Below the pieces are notes generated by a model, which was given only the letters and a program-made list of their open reading frames with translations, had not been told where the DNA came from and ran no database searches. 43,859 nucleotides of DNA from CAZLKN01 sp964560135 (lineage in GTDB: Bacteria; Actinomycetota; JAICYB01), in contig CAZLKN010000026.1 in NCBI GenBank assembly GCA_964560135.1, positions 1-43,859 of the forward strand. The letters are read 5' to 3'. Both the position numbers and the translations under genes were made by a program. This document shows positions 18,736-26,047 of this stretch, piece after piece (within the stretch, counting starts at the first letter, position 1; every line of letters starts with the position of its first letter).

Positions 18736-19395
18736 ATGCGCCGCATCGCGCCAGTCGCAGCCGTCATCGCCGTCGCCGCGTCGCTCGGCGTCCCCGCCGC
18801 GGGGGCCCAGACCGCCTCCGGTCAGCTCGCCCACGTCCAGGAATTCGAGATGTGGATCGAAACCTTCGATCCATCCGGCGACGCCGGAATGTTCGGCAAC
18901 CTCACGGTCAAGGTGACGCGCGGGCTCGACGCGAGCGTGCCCGGTCCGGTGACCTCGGTCCGGGCCCAGGGCTTCTTCGACCGGTGGGACAACCAGGAGC
19001 AGACGTACGAGTCCGCTTCGTTCCCCGAGCAGGACCTGCCCGCCACCGCGTTCGTCGTGGACCCGGTCGGCAACGAGGTGGTCGTATCCATGTCGCTCAC
19101 GAGCAGCACGAACCAGGACTACGACTTCGATTTCACCGCCTCGCGGCCCGGGAGCACGTTCCTGGTGGTTCCCGGCCCGAACGAGCCGGCCCCCAACGTC
19201 TGGTTCGACCAGGCCACCGGAGAGGCGGAGGCCCGGGCGTCCACGAATGCGGGTCTGCGCCGGTTCAACTACGAGACATCGGGCGACTTCGCCGGCGAGA
19301 GCTTCGTCTCCCCGAGCCAGACGTGCTGCGTCAGCGTGTCCGCGACGCTGTTCCAGGGGGTACGGGCCACCCCGCGCGTCGACGTGACGCTCTGA
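18736..19395 (+). CDS. Secreted protein of unknown function
   Basis: 219 residues with a signal peptide (MRRIAPVAAVIAVAASLGVP, cleavage near AGA-Q). The mature protein looks beta-rich (EFEMWIETFDPSGDAGMFGN, TSVRAQGFFDRWDNQEQTYE) and has adjacent Cys (TCCVSVS) near the end. No family recognised. Start ATG 18736 chosen because GGGAG lies 8 nt upstream and the signal peptide begins there; an in-frame GTG at 18691 would add 15 Pro/Gly-rich residues. It may be co-transcribed with the preceding secreted protein, although a small hairpin lies between. Its stop codon is 1 bp from that of the convergent membrane protein gene. Confidence 0.7.
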   Translation: MRRIAPVAAVIAVAASLGVPAAGAQTASGQLAHVQEFEMWIETFDPSGDAGMFGNLTVKVTRGLDASVPGPVTSVRAQGFFDRWDNQEQTYESASFPEQDLPATAFVVDPVGNEVVVSMSLTSSTNQDYDFDFTASRPGSTFLVVPGPNEPAPNVWFDQATGEAEARASTNAGLRRFNYETSGDFAGESFVSPSQTCCVSVSATLFQGVRATPRVDVTL

Positions 19396-19396
19396 G

Positions 19397-19786
19397 TCAG
19401 GCGCGTCCGGCCACGAGGGACGGCGCTCCGAGCCCGGCCGCCTGCAGGACTGCGAAGAGCATCGTGTCGAGGGCGATGATCGCCACGATCCATGCCCCCG
19501 CGGTTGTCAGCACGCCGGCGGCGAGGACCGCCACCGAGCCGGCCACCCAGCCGGTGTCGAGCACGATCGTCGCGACGGCCTCGCGCCGGTCGGTGATGGG
19601 CCGCCGCGCGTTCCGCCCCACGAGCAGACCGAAGAGCAGGACACCGGCTCCGAGCACGGCGAGCAGGATCGGCTCGGCCCCCATGAGCCGTCCGAGGGGT
19701 CCGGCGCCCGCCACGGCCACCAGTCCGAGGACGATCGAGGTCGCGGCGTTCACGGCGAGCGTGCGGCGGAGCAGATCGCTGCGCAT
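19397..19786 (-). CDS. Small integral membrane protein, about four helices
   Basis: 129 residues with hydrophobic helices at about 10-32 (VNAATSIVLGLVAVAGAGPL), 40-57 (ILLAVLGAGVLLFGLLVG), 72-92 (TIVLDTGWVAGSVAVLAAG) and 95-118. A basic loop (GRNARRPITDRRE) lies between helices 2 and 3. It resembles small uncharacterised actinobacterial membrane proteins; no function can be assigned. Its start is 1 bp from the thioesterase stop, with CAGGAGGG upstream inside the thioesterase gene, so the two form a coupled pair under the TetR-controlled promoter at 20215-20253. Confidence 0.75.
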   Translation of the reverse strand: MRSDLLRRTLAVNAATSIVLGLVAVAGAGPLGRLMGAEPILLAVLGAGVLLFGLLVGRNARRPITDRREAVATIVLDTGWVAGSVAVLAAGVLTTAGAWIVAIIALDTMLFAVLQAAGLGAPSLVAGRA

Positions 19787-19787
19787 G

Positions 19788-20183
19788 TCATCCCTCCTGT
19801 GGTCGGATCACTGCCTGGGTCTGGGTGATCTGGGCCACGTGGCGTCCGCCGGCGTCGTGTACGTCGGTCTGGACGACGATCACCCTCCGTCCGGCGTGGA
19901 GGGGACGGGCGACGCCGTCGACGTGGCCGTCGCGTACGGCCCGGAAGAAGTTCGTCTTCGATTCGATGGTGGCGGTGGTCGCTCCCTCGGTGAGGTTGAG
20001 CGCGGCGCACACGGCGCCAAGGGTGTCGGCGAAGGCCATGATGGCACCGCCGTGCAGGATCCCGGCCGAGGTGCAGCGCTCGGAGGCCCAGGCCATCCGC
20101 CCGGAAACCTCTTCTTGGGAGGCCCCGATGACCTCGATGTCCAGCAGTTCGGTGAGAGGGATCAGCGTGGCGAGGTCGTCCAT
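19788..20183 (-). CDS. PaaI-type hotdog-fold thioesterase
   Basis: 131 residues, the usual length of a single hotdog-fold subunit. These enzymes hydrolyse acyl-CoA thioesters, often aromatic. Seen: ILHGGAIMAFADTLGAVCAA, the H-G-G...D/T signature helix of the PaaI group, then TATIESKTNFFRAVRDGHVD and ARPLHAGRRVIVVQTDVHDA. Start ATG at 20183 chosen because GGAAGGA is 6-8 nt upstream; the longer open frame to 20234 would run through the operator DNA. First gene of a two-gene operon with the membrane protein. Divergent from the TetR gene, whose two operator copies lie in the shared promoter. Likely repressed by TetR and induced by an acyl-CoA or aromatic compound (inference). Confidence 0.82.
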   Translation of the reverse strand: MDDLATLIPLTELLDIEVIGASQEEVSGRMAWASERCTSAGILHGGAIMAFADTLGAVCAALNLTEGATTATIESKTNFFRAVRDGHVDGVARPLHAGRRVIVVQTDVHDAGGRHVAQITQTQAVIRPQEG

Positions 20184-20214
20184 GTTGCTTCCTTCCCGCA
20201 GGCGCAGTTGATAG

Positions 20215-20253
20215 ATACAGACTGTATGTATCAAGCTAAGATACAGGCTGTAT
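20215..20253. promoter_or_regulatory. Tandem TetR operators, two copies of ATACAG-N-CTGTAT
   Basis: Two perfect 6-1-6 palindromes, ATACAG-A-CTGTAT (20215-20227) and ATACAG-G-CTGTAT (20241-20253), with centres 26 bp apart. They sit between the thioesterase and TetR genes. The second ends 2 nt before the tetR ATG, and a TAAGAT -10-like hexamer (20237-20242) for tetR overlaps it. Binding would block both directions, so tetR is probably autorepressed. Confidence 0.8.
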
Positions 20254-20255
20254 GT

Positions 20256-20843
20256 ATGTCAACCCCCAAAGCCGAACGCTCGGAGATGACCAGGGCCGCA
20301 CTCGTCACCGCGGCTCGGGAGCTGTTCGCCCGGGACGGGTACGCGTCCACGGCGACCACGGCCATCGTCGAGCGCGCCGGCCTGACCCGCGGGGCGCTCT
20401 ATCACCATTTCCGAGACAAGGAAGACCTCTTCCGTGCCGTCTACGAAGCCGTCGAGCAGGAGCTCACGGGCCGCGTGGTCGCGATGCTGGCTGAGGTGGA
20501 GGGGCCGCTGGAACAGCTGCGGGCCGGGGCGGCGGCCTTCCTCGACGCGTGCCTGGAGCCCGATGTGCAGCGCATCGTCCTGCTCGAAGGACCGTCGGTG
20601 CTCGGCTGGAGCCGATGGCGTGAGATCGACCAGGCCTACGGGCTCGGGCTCATGAAGACCGCCCTCCAGGTCGCGGTGGACGCGGGAGCGGTGCGGCCGC
20701 TCCCGGTGGAGCCGATGGCCCACGTTCTGCTCGGCGCGCTCGTGGAAGCCGGGATGCTGCTGGCCCACGCTCCCGATCCCGCCGCCACCCGCTCCGAGCT
20801 CGGTGCGGCGATCGACGTGCTCGTAGGGGCGCTGCGGGCATGA
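20256..20843 (+). CDS. TetR-family transcriptional regulator
   Basis: 195 residues. N-terminal helix-turn-helix (about 10-56): TRAALVTAARELFARDGYAS, TTAIVERAGLTRGALYHHFR, DKEDLF, the classic TetR pattern. The C-terminal ligand domain begins AVYEAVEQELTGR and contains a segment (LLEGPSVLGWSRWREIDQAY) common in TetR proteins that sense acyl-CoA or hydrophobic ligands. ATG 20256 has no ribosome binding site and lies just after operator 2, so its 5' leader is only a few nucleotides. It is divergent from a thioesterase/membrane-protein pair that it probably represses. Its end overlaps the next gene by ATGA. Confidence 0.92.
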   Translation: MSTPKAERSEMTRAALVTAARELFARDGYASTATTAIVERAGLTRGALYHHFRDKEDLFRAVYEAVEQELTGRVVAMLAEVEGPLEQLRAGAAAFLDACLEPDVQRIVLLEGPSVLGWSRWREIDQAYGLGLMKTALQVAVDAGAVRPLPVEPMAHVLLGALVEAGMLLAHAPDPAATRSELGAAIDVLVGALRA

Positions 20844-21376
20844 GTAGCCCAACGGTACCCCCGGGGACGGCGCCCGAGGTGGCGTCCCTGGCTGTATGGA
20901 TCCGCGGCGAGATCCCACGGTTCAGGCTGCTGGCCAAGGAGTCCAGCCTGCTGATGCGGGTGCTGCACCTGCTCGTCCGGTGGTTCAACCCGCGTTTCCT
21001 GGCCGCCTATACGACGACGATCGGTCACCGCGTCTACATGCCCGCGTCCGTGCGGGCCGACCCGGAGGGCGGGACCGCCGTGCTGCGCCACGAGCGGGTC
21101 CACGTCGAGCAGTTCCGCCGGCACCCGGCATGGTTCCCCGTGTCCTATCTGCTCGTGCCACCGGTCGGAGTCACGATGCGGGCGCGCTGGGAGCTCGAGG
21201 CCTACACCGAGACGATGCGGGTGGAGCTCGAGCGCACGGGTGACGTCTCCGACCGCACGATCGTGAACCTCGTGGAGGTCTTCGCCGGACCCGCCTACCT
21301 CTACATGGACGTCCGCCGCGGTCTCGTGCAGTCGCGACTCGAGGCGATCAGGGACGAACTGCGGGCACAACGGTAG
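20840..21376 (+). CDS. Putative HExxH-type metalloprotein, coupled to tetR
   Basis: 178 residues. Contains HERVH (residues 84-88), an HExxH zinc signature, and a downstream ELEAYTE (118-124) that could supply the third ligand as in gluzincins. A hydrophobic stretch (WFPVSYLLVPPVGVTM, 98-113) may be a membrane segment or a buried helix. The N-terminal part has IPRFRLLAKESSLLMRVLHL. I do not recognise a named family, so peptidase activity is inferred from the motif alone. Its ATG overlaps the tetR stop (ATGA), so the regulator and this protein are made together. The 3' end overlaps the convergent HxlR gene by 29 bp. Confidence 0.62.
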   Translation: MSSPTVPPGTAPEVASLAVWIRGEIPRFRLLAKESSLLMRVLHLLVRWFNPRFLAAYTTTIGHRVYMPASVRADPEGGTAVLRHERVHVEQFRRHPAWFPVSYLLVPPVGVTMRARWELEAYTETMRVELERTGDVSDRTIVNLVEVFAGPAYLYMDVRRGLVQSRLEAIRDELRAQR

Positions 21377-22070
21377 TCCGAGGCCCCGGCCGCTCCAAGC
21401 CCGCGAACATGCTGAGCTTCAGCCATCCCGGGAAAGCCTCGACGAGCTCCCGCCGTCCTTCGATGCGCACCTCCTCAGAGCCCAGCACGTCCGCCAGTGG
21501 GATGTCGCCCATCCACGCCTGAGTGAGCGTACGCAGCGATGCGGTGACGACCAGGTCCAGCTCGAAGCCCGGGTCCTTGAAGCACACCTCGACCTCCGGC
21601 CGGTCGAGCACCAGCCAGATCCGGCGGGTGGCCACCCGGGGGGCGTCGGGGAAGAAGAACTGCACCACGACGCGGTGTGCGGGGAGCCGGTCGATGGCGA
21701 TGTTGCGGTGCATGTCCCAGAGGAGCACCGTCGGGTCGAGCTCGTCCTCGTGGAGGTCGTCGCGGGCCCAGCGCTGCCCCCACTCGCCGAGCGCGATGAT
21801 GATCGGTGTCAGCTCCTCGCCCGCCGGGGTGAGATGGTACGCGGGTCCCCGGCCCCCGGGGGAGGGCCTGCGCTCTACGACCCCCGCTCGTTCCAGCTCC
21901 CTGAGCCGCTTGGACAGCAGGCTGCGCGACATCAGCGGAACGCCGCGGAGCAGATCGTTGAACCGGTGGCTGCCCCCGATCAGCTCCCGCAGCACGAGGG
22001 GGGTCCAGCGTTCGGCCACGACCTCGCTAGCCTTCGCCACCGGACAGAACTGGCCGTACCCCCTGGACAT
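21348..22070 (-). CDS. HxlR-family winged-helix regulator with SCP2-like C-terminal domain
   Basis: 240 residues. The first 110 are an HxlR-type winged helix: CPVAKASEVVAERWTPLVLR, FNDLLRGVPLMSRSLLSKRL, RELERAGVVERR, YHLTPAGEEL. Cys9 is the conserved N-terminal Cys of HxlR proteins, some of which sense electrophiles. The remaining 120 residues (VVVQFFFPDAP, RRIWLVLDRPEVEVCFKDPG, DLVVTASLRTLTQAWMGDIP) fit an SCP2 sterol/lipid-carrier-like domain, which is common in this subgroup. Divergent from the FAD-linked oxidase at 22179, which it probably controls. A TAGGGT element lies 6 nt before the ATG without a ribosome binding site, so it may be leaderless. Confidence 0.82.
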   Translation of the reverse strand: MSRGYGQFCPVAKASEVVAERWTPLVLRELIGGSHRFNDLLRGVPLMSRSLLSKRLRELERAGVVERRPSPGGRGPAYHLTPAGEELTPIIIALGEWGQRWARDDLHEDELDPTVLLWDMHRNIAIDRLPAHRVVVQFFFPDAPRVATRRIWLVLDRPEVEVCFKDPGFELDLVVTASLRTLTQAWMGDIPLADVLGSEEVRIEGRRELVEAFPGWLKLSMFAGLERPGPRTTVVPAVRP

Positions 22071-22076
22071 GCCCCG

Positions 22077-22082
22077 ACCCTA
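22077..22082 (-). promoter_or_regulatory. Candidate -10 element (TAGGGT) for the HxlR gene
   Basis: TAGGGT on the minus strand ends 6 nt before the ATG at 22070; no ribosome binding site in between. Confidence 0.42.
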
Positions 22083-22178
22083 TCCCTCTCCTCGCGGCGC
22101 GGTCCAGTTCCAGGACTCGTCGGGTCACGCCGAAGGGTGGCAGGATGCGAGTGAAGTCGAGCGAGAGGTAGATGAGCC

Positions 22179-23591
22179 ATGACCGAAGCGACAGCCACCA
22201 AGCTCGTTGTGCGCGATGCCGATGTCGAGAAGCTGCGTGAGGGCTTCCGCGGACCGCTGACCCGGCCCGAGGATCCCGGCTACGAGGACGTCCGGAAGAT
22301 CTGGAACGGCCAGATCGCGCGTCGGCCGGCGCTCATCGCCTCGTGCACCGGCGTGGCGGACGTGCTCGCGGCACTGCGATTCGCGCGCGAGCGCGGCCTG
22401 AGCGTCGCCGTCCGCGGCGGCGGGCACGCCGTCGCCGGGCATGCCCTGTGCGAAGACGGGATCGTCGTCGACCTGTCGCCGATGACCGCGATCCACGTCG
22501 ACCCGGGGGCCCGCGTCGCGCGGGCCCAGGGCGGTGCCCTGTGGAGCCATCTCGACCGGGAGACGCAGGCCTTCGGCCTCGCCGTCACCGGCGGCATCGT
22601 GACCCACACCGGCATCGGTGGACTGACCCTCGGCGGCGGCATCGGCCACCTGATGCGCAAATACGGACTGACCATCGACAGCCTGCGGTCGTGCGATCTG
22701 GTGACCGCCGAAGGCGAGTTCCTCCGCGCGAGCGCCGACGAGAACGCCGACCTGTTCTGGGGGCTGCGGGGCGGGGGCGGGAACTTCGGGATCGTCACGT
22801 CCTTCGAGTACGACATCCACCCGGTGGGCCCGACGGTGCTGGCGGGTCTCGTGATGTACCCGATGGACGAAGCCCCGGACGTGCTCGGTTTGCTTCGTGA
22901 CTTCTCGGCCGACGCCCCGGACGGGGTCGGGATCCTGGGCAACCTCCGGCTCGCTCCCGCGCTGCCCGTGGTCCCGCCCGAGCTCCACGGTAAGCCGGTC
23001 GTGGCGCTGGTCGTCTGCTACGCGGGCGACGTGGACGAGGGGCGCGAGGCGCTGGCTCCCGTGACGTCGTTCCGGAGCCCGGCCGTCAACGCCGTGGTGC
23101 CGAAGCCCTACCTCGCCCACCAGTCGATGTTCGACGCGGCCCTGCCCCACGGACGGCACTACTACTGGAAGTCGCGGTCGTTGCCGCCGCTGTCCGACGA
23201 CCTCATCGGCGTGATCGTGGATCACGCCTCGCAGGTGACCTCACCGCATTCCTCGATCCCGATCTTCACGCTCGGGGGTGCGGTGTCGCGGGTAGCCGAC
23301 GATGCCACCGCCTACTCGAGCCGCGACGCTGCCCACGACATCAACATCGTGGCGGCTTGGGAGCCCGACGACCCCGAGCCCGACCGCCACATCGCCTGGG
23401 TGCGTGGCCTGTGGGACGACCTGCGTCCCTACGCCACCGGGGTGTACGTGAACTTCCTGTCCGACGAGTCGCAGGACCAGGTGCGCGCGGCCTACGGCGA
23501 CGCCAAGTACCAGCGCCTCGTCGACCTGAAGAGCCGGTACGACCCGGACAACGTGTTCCGCTTCAACCAGAACATCAGACCGGGGGGCTGA
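22179..23591 (+). CDS. FAD-linked oxidase, berberine bridge enzyme-like
   Basis: 470 residues of the vanillyl-alcohol-oxidase superfamily. Seen: the PP-loop/FAD domain with VRGGGHAVAGHAL, where His83 should bind FAD covalently; TGIGGLTLGGGIGHLMRKYG; RGGGGNFGIVTSFEYDIHPV; and the C-terminal BBE domain VNFLSDESQDQVRAAYG with KYQRLVDLKSRYDPDNVFRF and final NQNI. The position that carries the second covalent Cys in bicovalent enzymes is Thr/Gly here, so a single FAD bond is likely. Relatives oxidise alcohols, sugars or alkaloid-like products; no signal peptide, so it is cytoplasmic. Divergent from an HxlR regulator, a common arrangement in which the regulator controls the oxidase. Substrate unknown. 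Confidence 0.9.
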   Translation: MTEATATKLVVRDADVEKLREGFRGPLTRPEDPGYEDVRKIWNGQIARRPALIASCTGVADVLAALRFARERGLSVAVRGGGHAVAGHALCEDGIVVDLSPMTAIHVDPGARVARAQGGALWSHLDRETQAFGLAVTGGIVTHTGIGGLTLGGGIGHLMRKYGLTIDSLRSCDLVTAEGEFLRASADENADLFWGLRGGGGNFGIVTSFEYDIHPVGPTVLAGLVMYPMDEAPDVLGLLRDFSADAPDGVGILGNLRLAPALPVVPPELHGKPVVALVVCYAGDVDEGREALAPVTSFRSPAVNAVVPKPYLAHQSMFDAALPHGRHYYWKSRSLPPLSDDLIGVIVDHASQVTSPHSSIPIFTLGGAVSRVADDATAYSSRDAAHDINIVAAWEPDDPEPDRHIAWVRGLWDDLRPYATGVYVNFLSDESQDQVRAAYGDAKYQRLVDLKSRYDPDNVFRFNQNIRPGG

Positions 23592-23620
23592 GACGTCGGT
23601 CGGAGCCGCCGGCCTGTGCG

Positions 23621-25159
23621 CTACAGCCCGTAGAGGGGGCGGAGCTTCCCCTCGAGGTGGCGCAGCAGCGGGTCGGCGCTCAGCGGCTCGCCCGTGATCC
23701 GCTCGCAGAGCTCGGCGGGCCGGAAACGGGAGCCGTGGGCGTGGATGTTGCCGTTCAGCCACGCTTTGAGGGCCGAGAAGTCGCCCTCCGCGAAATCCTC
23801 GTGGAGGCCGGGGATCTCATCCTGTGCCTTCTCGAAGAGTTGCGCGCAGTACAGGTTGCCGAGGGTGTAGGTGGGGAAGTACCCGAACGCACCCATCGAC
23901 CAGTGGATGTCCTGGAGGCATCCGCGCGCGTCGTCGGGCACCTCGATCCCGAGGTACTCGGCATAGCGGCTGTTCCACTCGGTGGGGACGTCGGCGGCGT
24001 CGAGGTCCCCGGACATCAGCGCCCGTTCGAGTTCGAAGCGGATCATGATGTGCAGGTTGTAGGTGGCCTCGTCGGCCTCCACCCGGATGAACCCGGGCTC
24101 GACGAGGTTCATGCCCCCGTAGACGTCCTCGAAGTCGAGGTGCGCCACGGCGTCGCCGAAGAAGGCCCGCAGCTTCGGGTAGCACCAGCGCCAGAACGCC
24201 TCCGAGCGGCCGACCTGGTTCTCCCACATCCGGCTCTGGCTCTCGTGGATCCCCAGCGACACCGCGGACCCGAGCGGGGTGTCGGCGTGTGCGGAGGGCA
24301 GGCCCTGCTCGTAGATGCCGTGACCGGATTCGTGCATCGTGGAGCCGAGCGCGTCGCCGACGTCCCGGGGGCCGAAGCGGGTGGTCATCCGGACGTCGCC
24401 GGGGTGCATCCCGGAGCAGAACGGATGCGTGGACTCGTCGACCCGTCCGCGGTCGAAGTCGAAGCCGATGGCCTCGGCGACGAAGCGTACGAACGCCCGC
24501 TGCTGCTCCACGGGCAGTTCCACCTCGCGAAAGGCCGTGCTGGGCCTGCGTGGCGCCGCGGCGAGCTCGGTGACCAGCCCCTGCAGCCGGTCGCGGAGCG
24601 GCGTGAAGACCGTCTCGATCTGCCGCGCTGTCATCCCCGGCTCGTATCCGTCGGCGAGCGCGTCCCAGGGCTCGCCGTCCGACGGCCAGCCGTAGCACTC
24701 GGCCGTCCGCCGGGCGAGCGCGAGGTTGCGTTCGAGCCAGGGGGCGAAGCGGGAGAAGTCGGCGGCCTTGCGCGCCTCCGCCCATTCGTGCTTGGCCACC
24801 GCGCCCGTCCGGGCCCGCTCCTCGACGAGGTCGCCGGGCAGCTTGGTCGCCCGGTCGTAGCGGCGACGGATCTCCCGCAGGTTCGCGGCGGTGTCGGAGA
24901 CCGGGTCCGCGGTGAGCTCCGTGTCGGTCTCGCACGCCTCGAGCAGCTCGCCGACCCGGGGATCGGTGATCATACGGTGGGTCATCCCGGCGATCTGAGC
25001 CAGCTGCCGGCTCCGGTACTCGACCCCGGCCGACGGCATCATCGCTTCCTGGTCCCAGGACAGGAGCCCCGCGGTCGTGGACAGCAGGGACGCCTCCCGC
25101 ACGAGCGACAGCAGGTCGTCGTAGGGCGTGGTGGTGGGTGGGGCGCTCGTCGGACTCAC
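23621..25159 (-). CDS. M32-family metallocarboxypeptidase (carboxypeptidase Taq type)
   Basis: 512 residues, the normal size of M32 enzymes, which remove C-terminal amino acids from peptides in the cytoplasm. Seen: zinc motif HESGH at residues 276-280 (STMHESGHGIYEQG), followed by SLGIHESQSRMWENQVGRS, the second conserved HES-Q-S motif with the zinc-ligand Glu, then IRVEADEATYNLHIMIRFEL and HWSMGAFGYFPTYTLGNLY, all family hallmarks. Start GTG; a TAGGCT element ends 9 nt upstream and no ribosome binding site is seen. Convergent with the FAD oxidase gene (29 bp gap without a clear hairpin). Confidence 0.95.
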   Translation of the reverse strand: MSPTSAPPTTTPYDDLLSLVREASLLSTTAGLLSWDQEAMMPSAGVEYRSRQLAQIAGMTHRMITDPRVGELLEACETDTELTADPVSDTAANLREIRRRYDRATKLPGDLVEERARTGAVAKHEWAEARKAADFSRFAPWLERNLALARRTAECYGWPSDGEPWDALADGYEPGMTARQIETVFTPLRDRLQGLVTELAAAPRRPSTAFREVELPVEQQRAFVRFVAEAIGFDFDRGRVDESTHPFCSGMHPGDVRMTTRFGPRDVGDALGSTMHESGHGIYEQGLPSAHADTPLGSAVSLGIHESQSRMWENQVGRSEAFWRWCYPKLRAFFGDAVAHLDFEDVYGGMNLVEPGFIRVEADEATYNLHIMIRFELERALMSGDLDAADVPTEWNSRYAEYLGIEVPDDARGCLQDIHWSMGAFGYFPTYTLGNLYCAQLFEKAQDEIPGLHEDFAEGDFSALKAWLNGNIHAHGSRFRPAELCERITGEPLSADPLLRHLEGKLRPLYGL

Positions 25160-25168
25160 GGCCGGCCC

Positions 25169-25174
25169 AGCCTA
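25169..25174 (-). promoter_or_regulatory. Candidate -10 element (TAGGCT) for the M32 peptidase gene
   Basis: TAGGCT on the minus strand ends 9 nt before the GTG at 25159; the leader would be 2-3 nt with no ribosome binding site. Confidence 0.38.
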
Positions 25175-25216
25175 GCAGCGTGCGGGAGCGGCGACCACCC
25201 GCGCGGTCCGCTGGTC

Positions 25217-25708
25217 CTACGCCTCGTCTTGCTCCATCAGCCGGCGCAGGATCCCCTCCTGCAGCCAGCCCAGCCAGTGCAGGACGGACAGCGCGGCCGC
25301 TTCGGGGTCCTCGGCGTCGACCTCGGCCCCCATGCGCTCCTCGTCGACACCCAGCCGGGTGCCGATCGCGAGCCGGATGTCGGTGAGGAAGGCCAGCCAC
25401 GCGTCGGCGTCCGGCGGCGAGATGGTCTCGTCGACGGGCCCGTCCTGGCCGAGCGTGGTGGCGATCGTCTCGAGGGTCTGGAGACGGTGCTCCTGCAGCT
25501 CGCTCGACACCATCTCCTGGTAGGCGCGCTCGTCGGATGCCGTCTCGTAGGCCCGCGGGAACAGGCGCTCGAGGACCGGATCGCCGGAGCCGGGCCCCGC
25601 CTCGAGGAGCTGGGCCATCTCCGCCAGCAGATTGCGGAGGAGCTCCGCCTCGTCGTCGTCGAGGCGGATACGCAGCCCCGCACCCTCCTCGGCCTCGAAC
25701 CGTGGCAC
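25217..25708 (-). CDS. DUF2017 family protein (clpS-linked)
   Basis: 163 residues, mostly helical and acidic. Begins RIRLDDDEAELLRNLLAEMA, with L-F-P-R-A-Y and YQEMVSSELQEHRLQTLETI, then LAFLTDIRLAIGTRLGV and LHWLGWLQEGILRRLM. This fits DUF2017, a family almost confined to Actinomycetota and found directly downstream of clpS, as here. Function unknown; linkage suggests a role with the ClpS/ClpC(P) N-degron pathway. GTG start 1 nt after the clpS stop, so the two are co-translated. Confidence 0.85.
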   Translation of the reverse strand: MPRFEAEEGAGLRIRLDDDEAELLRNLLAEMAQLLEAGPGSGDPVLERLFPRAYETASDERAYQEMVSSELQEHRLQTLETIATTLGQDGPVDETISPPDADAWLAFLTDIRLAIGTRLGVDEERMGAEVDAEDPEAAALSVLHWLGWLQEGILRRLMEQDEA

Positions 25709-25709
25709 G

Positions 25710-26006
25710 TCAGTCGCTCTTCGCGATCGTCGCCCACAGGCCGTAGGCGTGGAGCCGGAAGCAGTCGTGCTCCGCTTTCTCCCGGGGGCCGGAGGACACG
25801 ACGGCCTTCCCGCGGTGGTGGACGTCCAACATCAGCTTCGTGGCCTTGTCCCGCGAGTACCCGAACAGCTTCTGGAGCACCCACGTGACGTAGGTCATCA
25901 GGTTGATCGGATCGTTCCAGACCACGACCAGCCAGGGCCGGTCCGGCTCCAGGGATTCGTCCGAACCGGGCCGGTCGATCCGTTCCGGCACGACGGTCGG
26001 CTGCAT
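25710..26006 (-). CDS. clpS: ATP-dependent Clp protease adaptor ClpS
   Basis: 98 residues. ClpS binds N-degron substrates and hands them to ClpA/ClpC. Seen: WLVVVWNDPINLMTYVTWVL (the family N-D-P-x-x-x-x-x-Y-V motif), GYSRDKATKLMLDVHHRGKA (helix with conserved M and H-x-x-G) and AEHDCFRLHAYGLWATI. The unstructured N terminus is 20-25 residues as usual. ATG at 26006; GGAGG lies only 1 nt upstream, too close for normal use, so the exact start is unsure. DUF2017 follows directly. The next upstream gene on this strand, a crotonase, ends 41 bp away and may be in the same transcript. Confidence 0.93.
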   Translation of the reverse strand: MQPTVVPERIDRPGSDESLEPDRPWLVVVWNDPINLMTYVTWVLQKLFGYSRDKATKLMLDVHHRGKAVVSSGPREKAEHDCFRLHAYGLWATIAKSD

Positions 26007-26047
26007 GCCTCCATGGTGCCATCCGGACCGGGAGGCGTGGGGATCGG

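Noticed and set aside
18510..20255. In-frame extension upstream of the TetR gene
   Set aside because: It would cross two other genes and the operator; the family start is at 20256.
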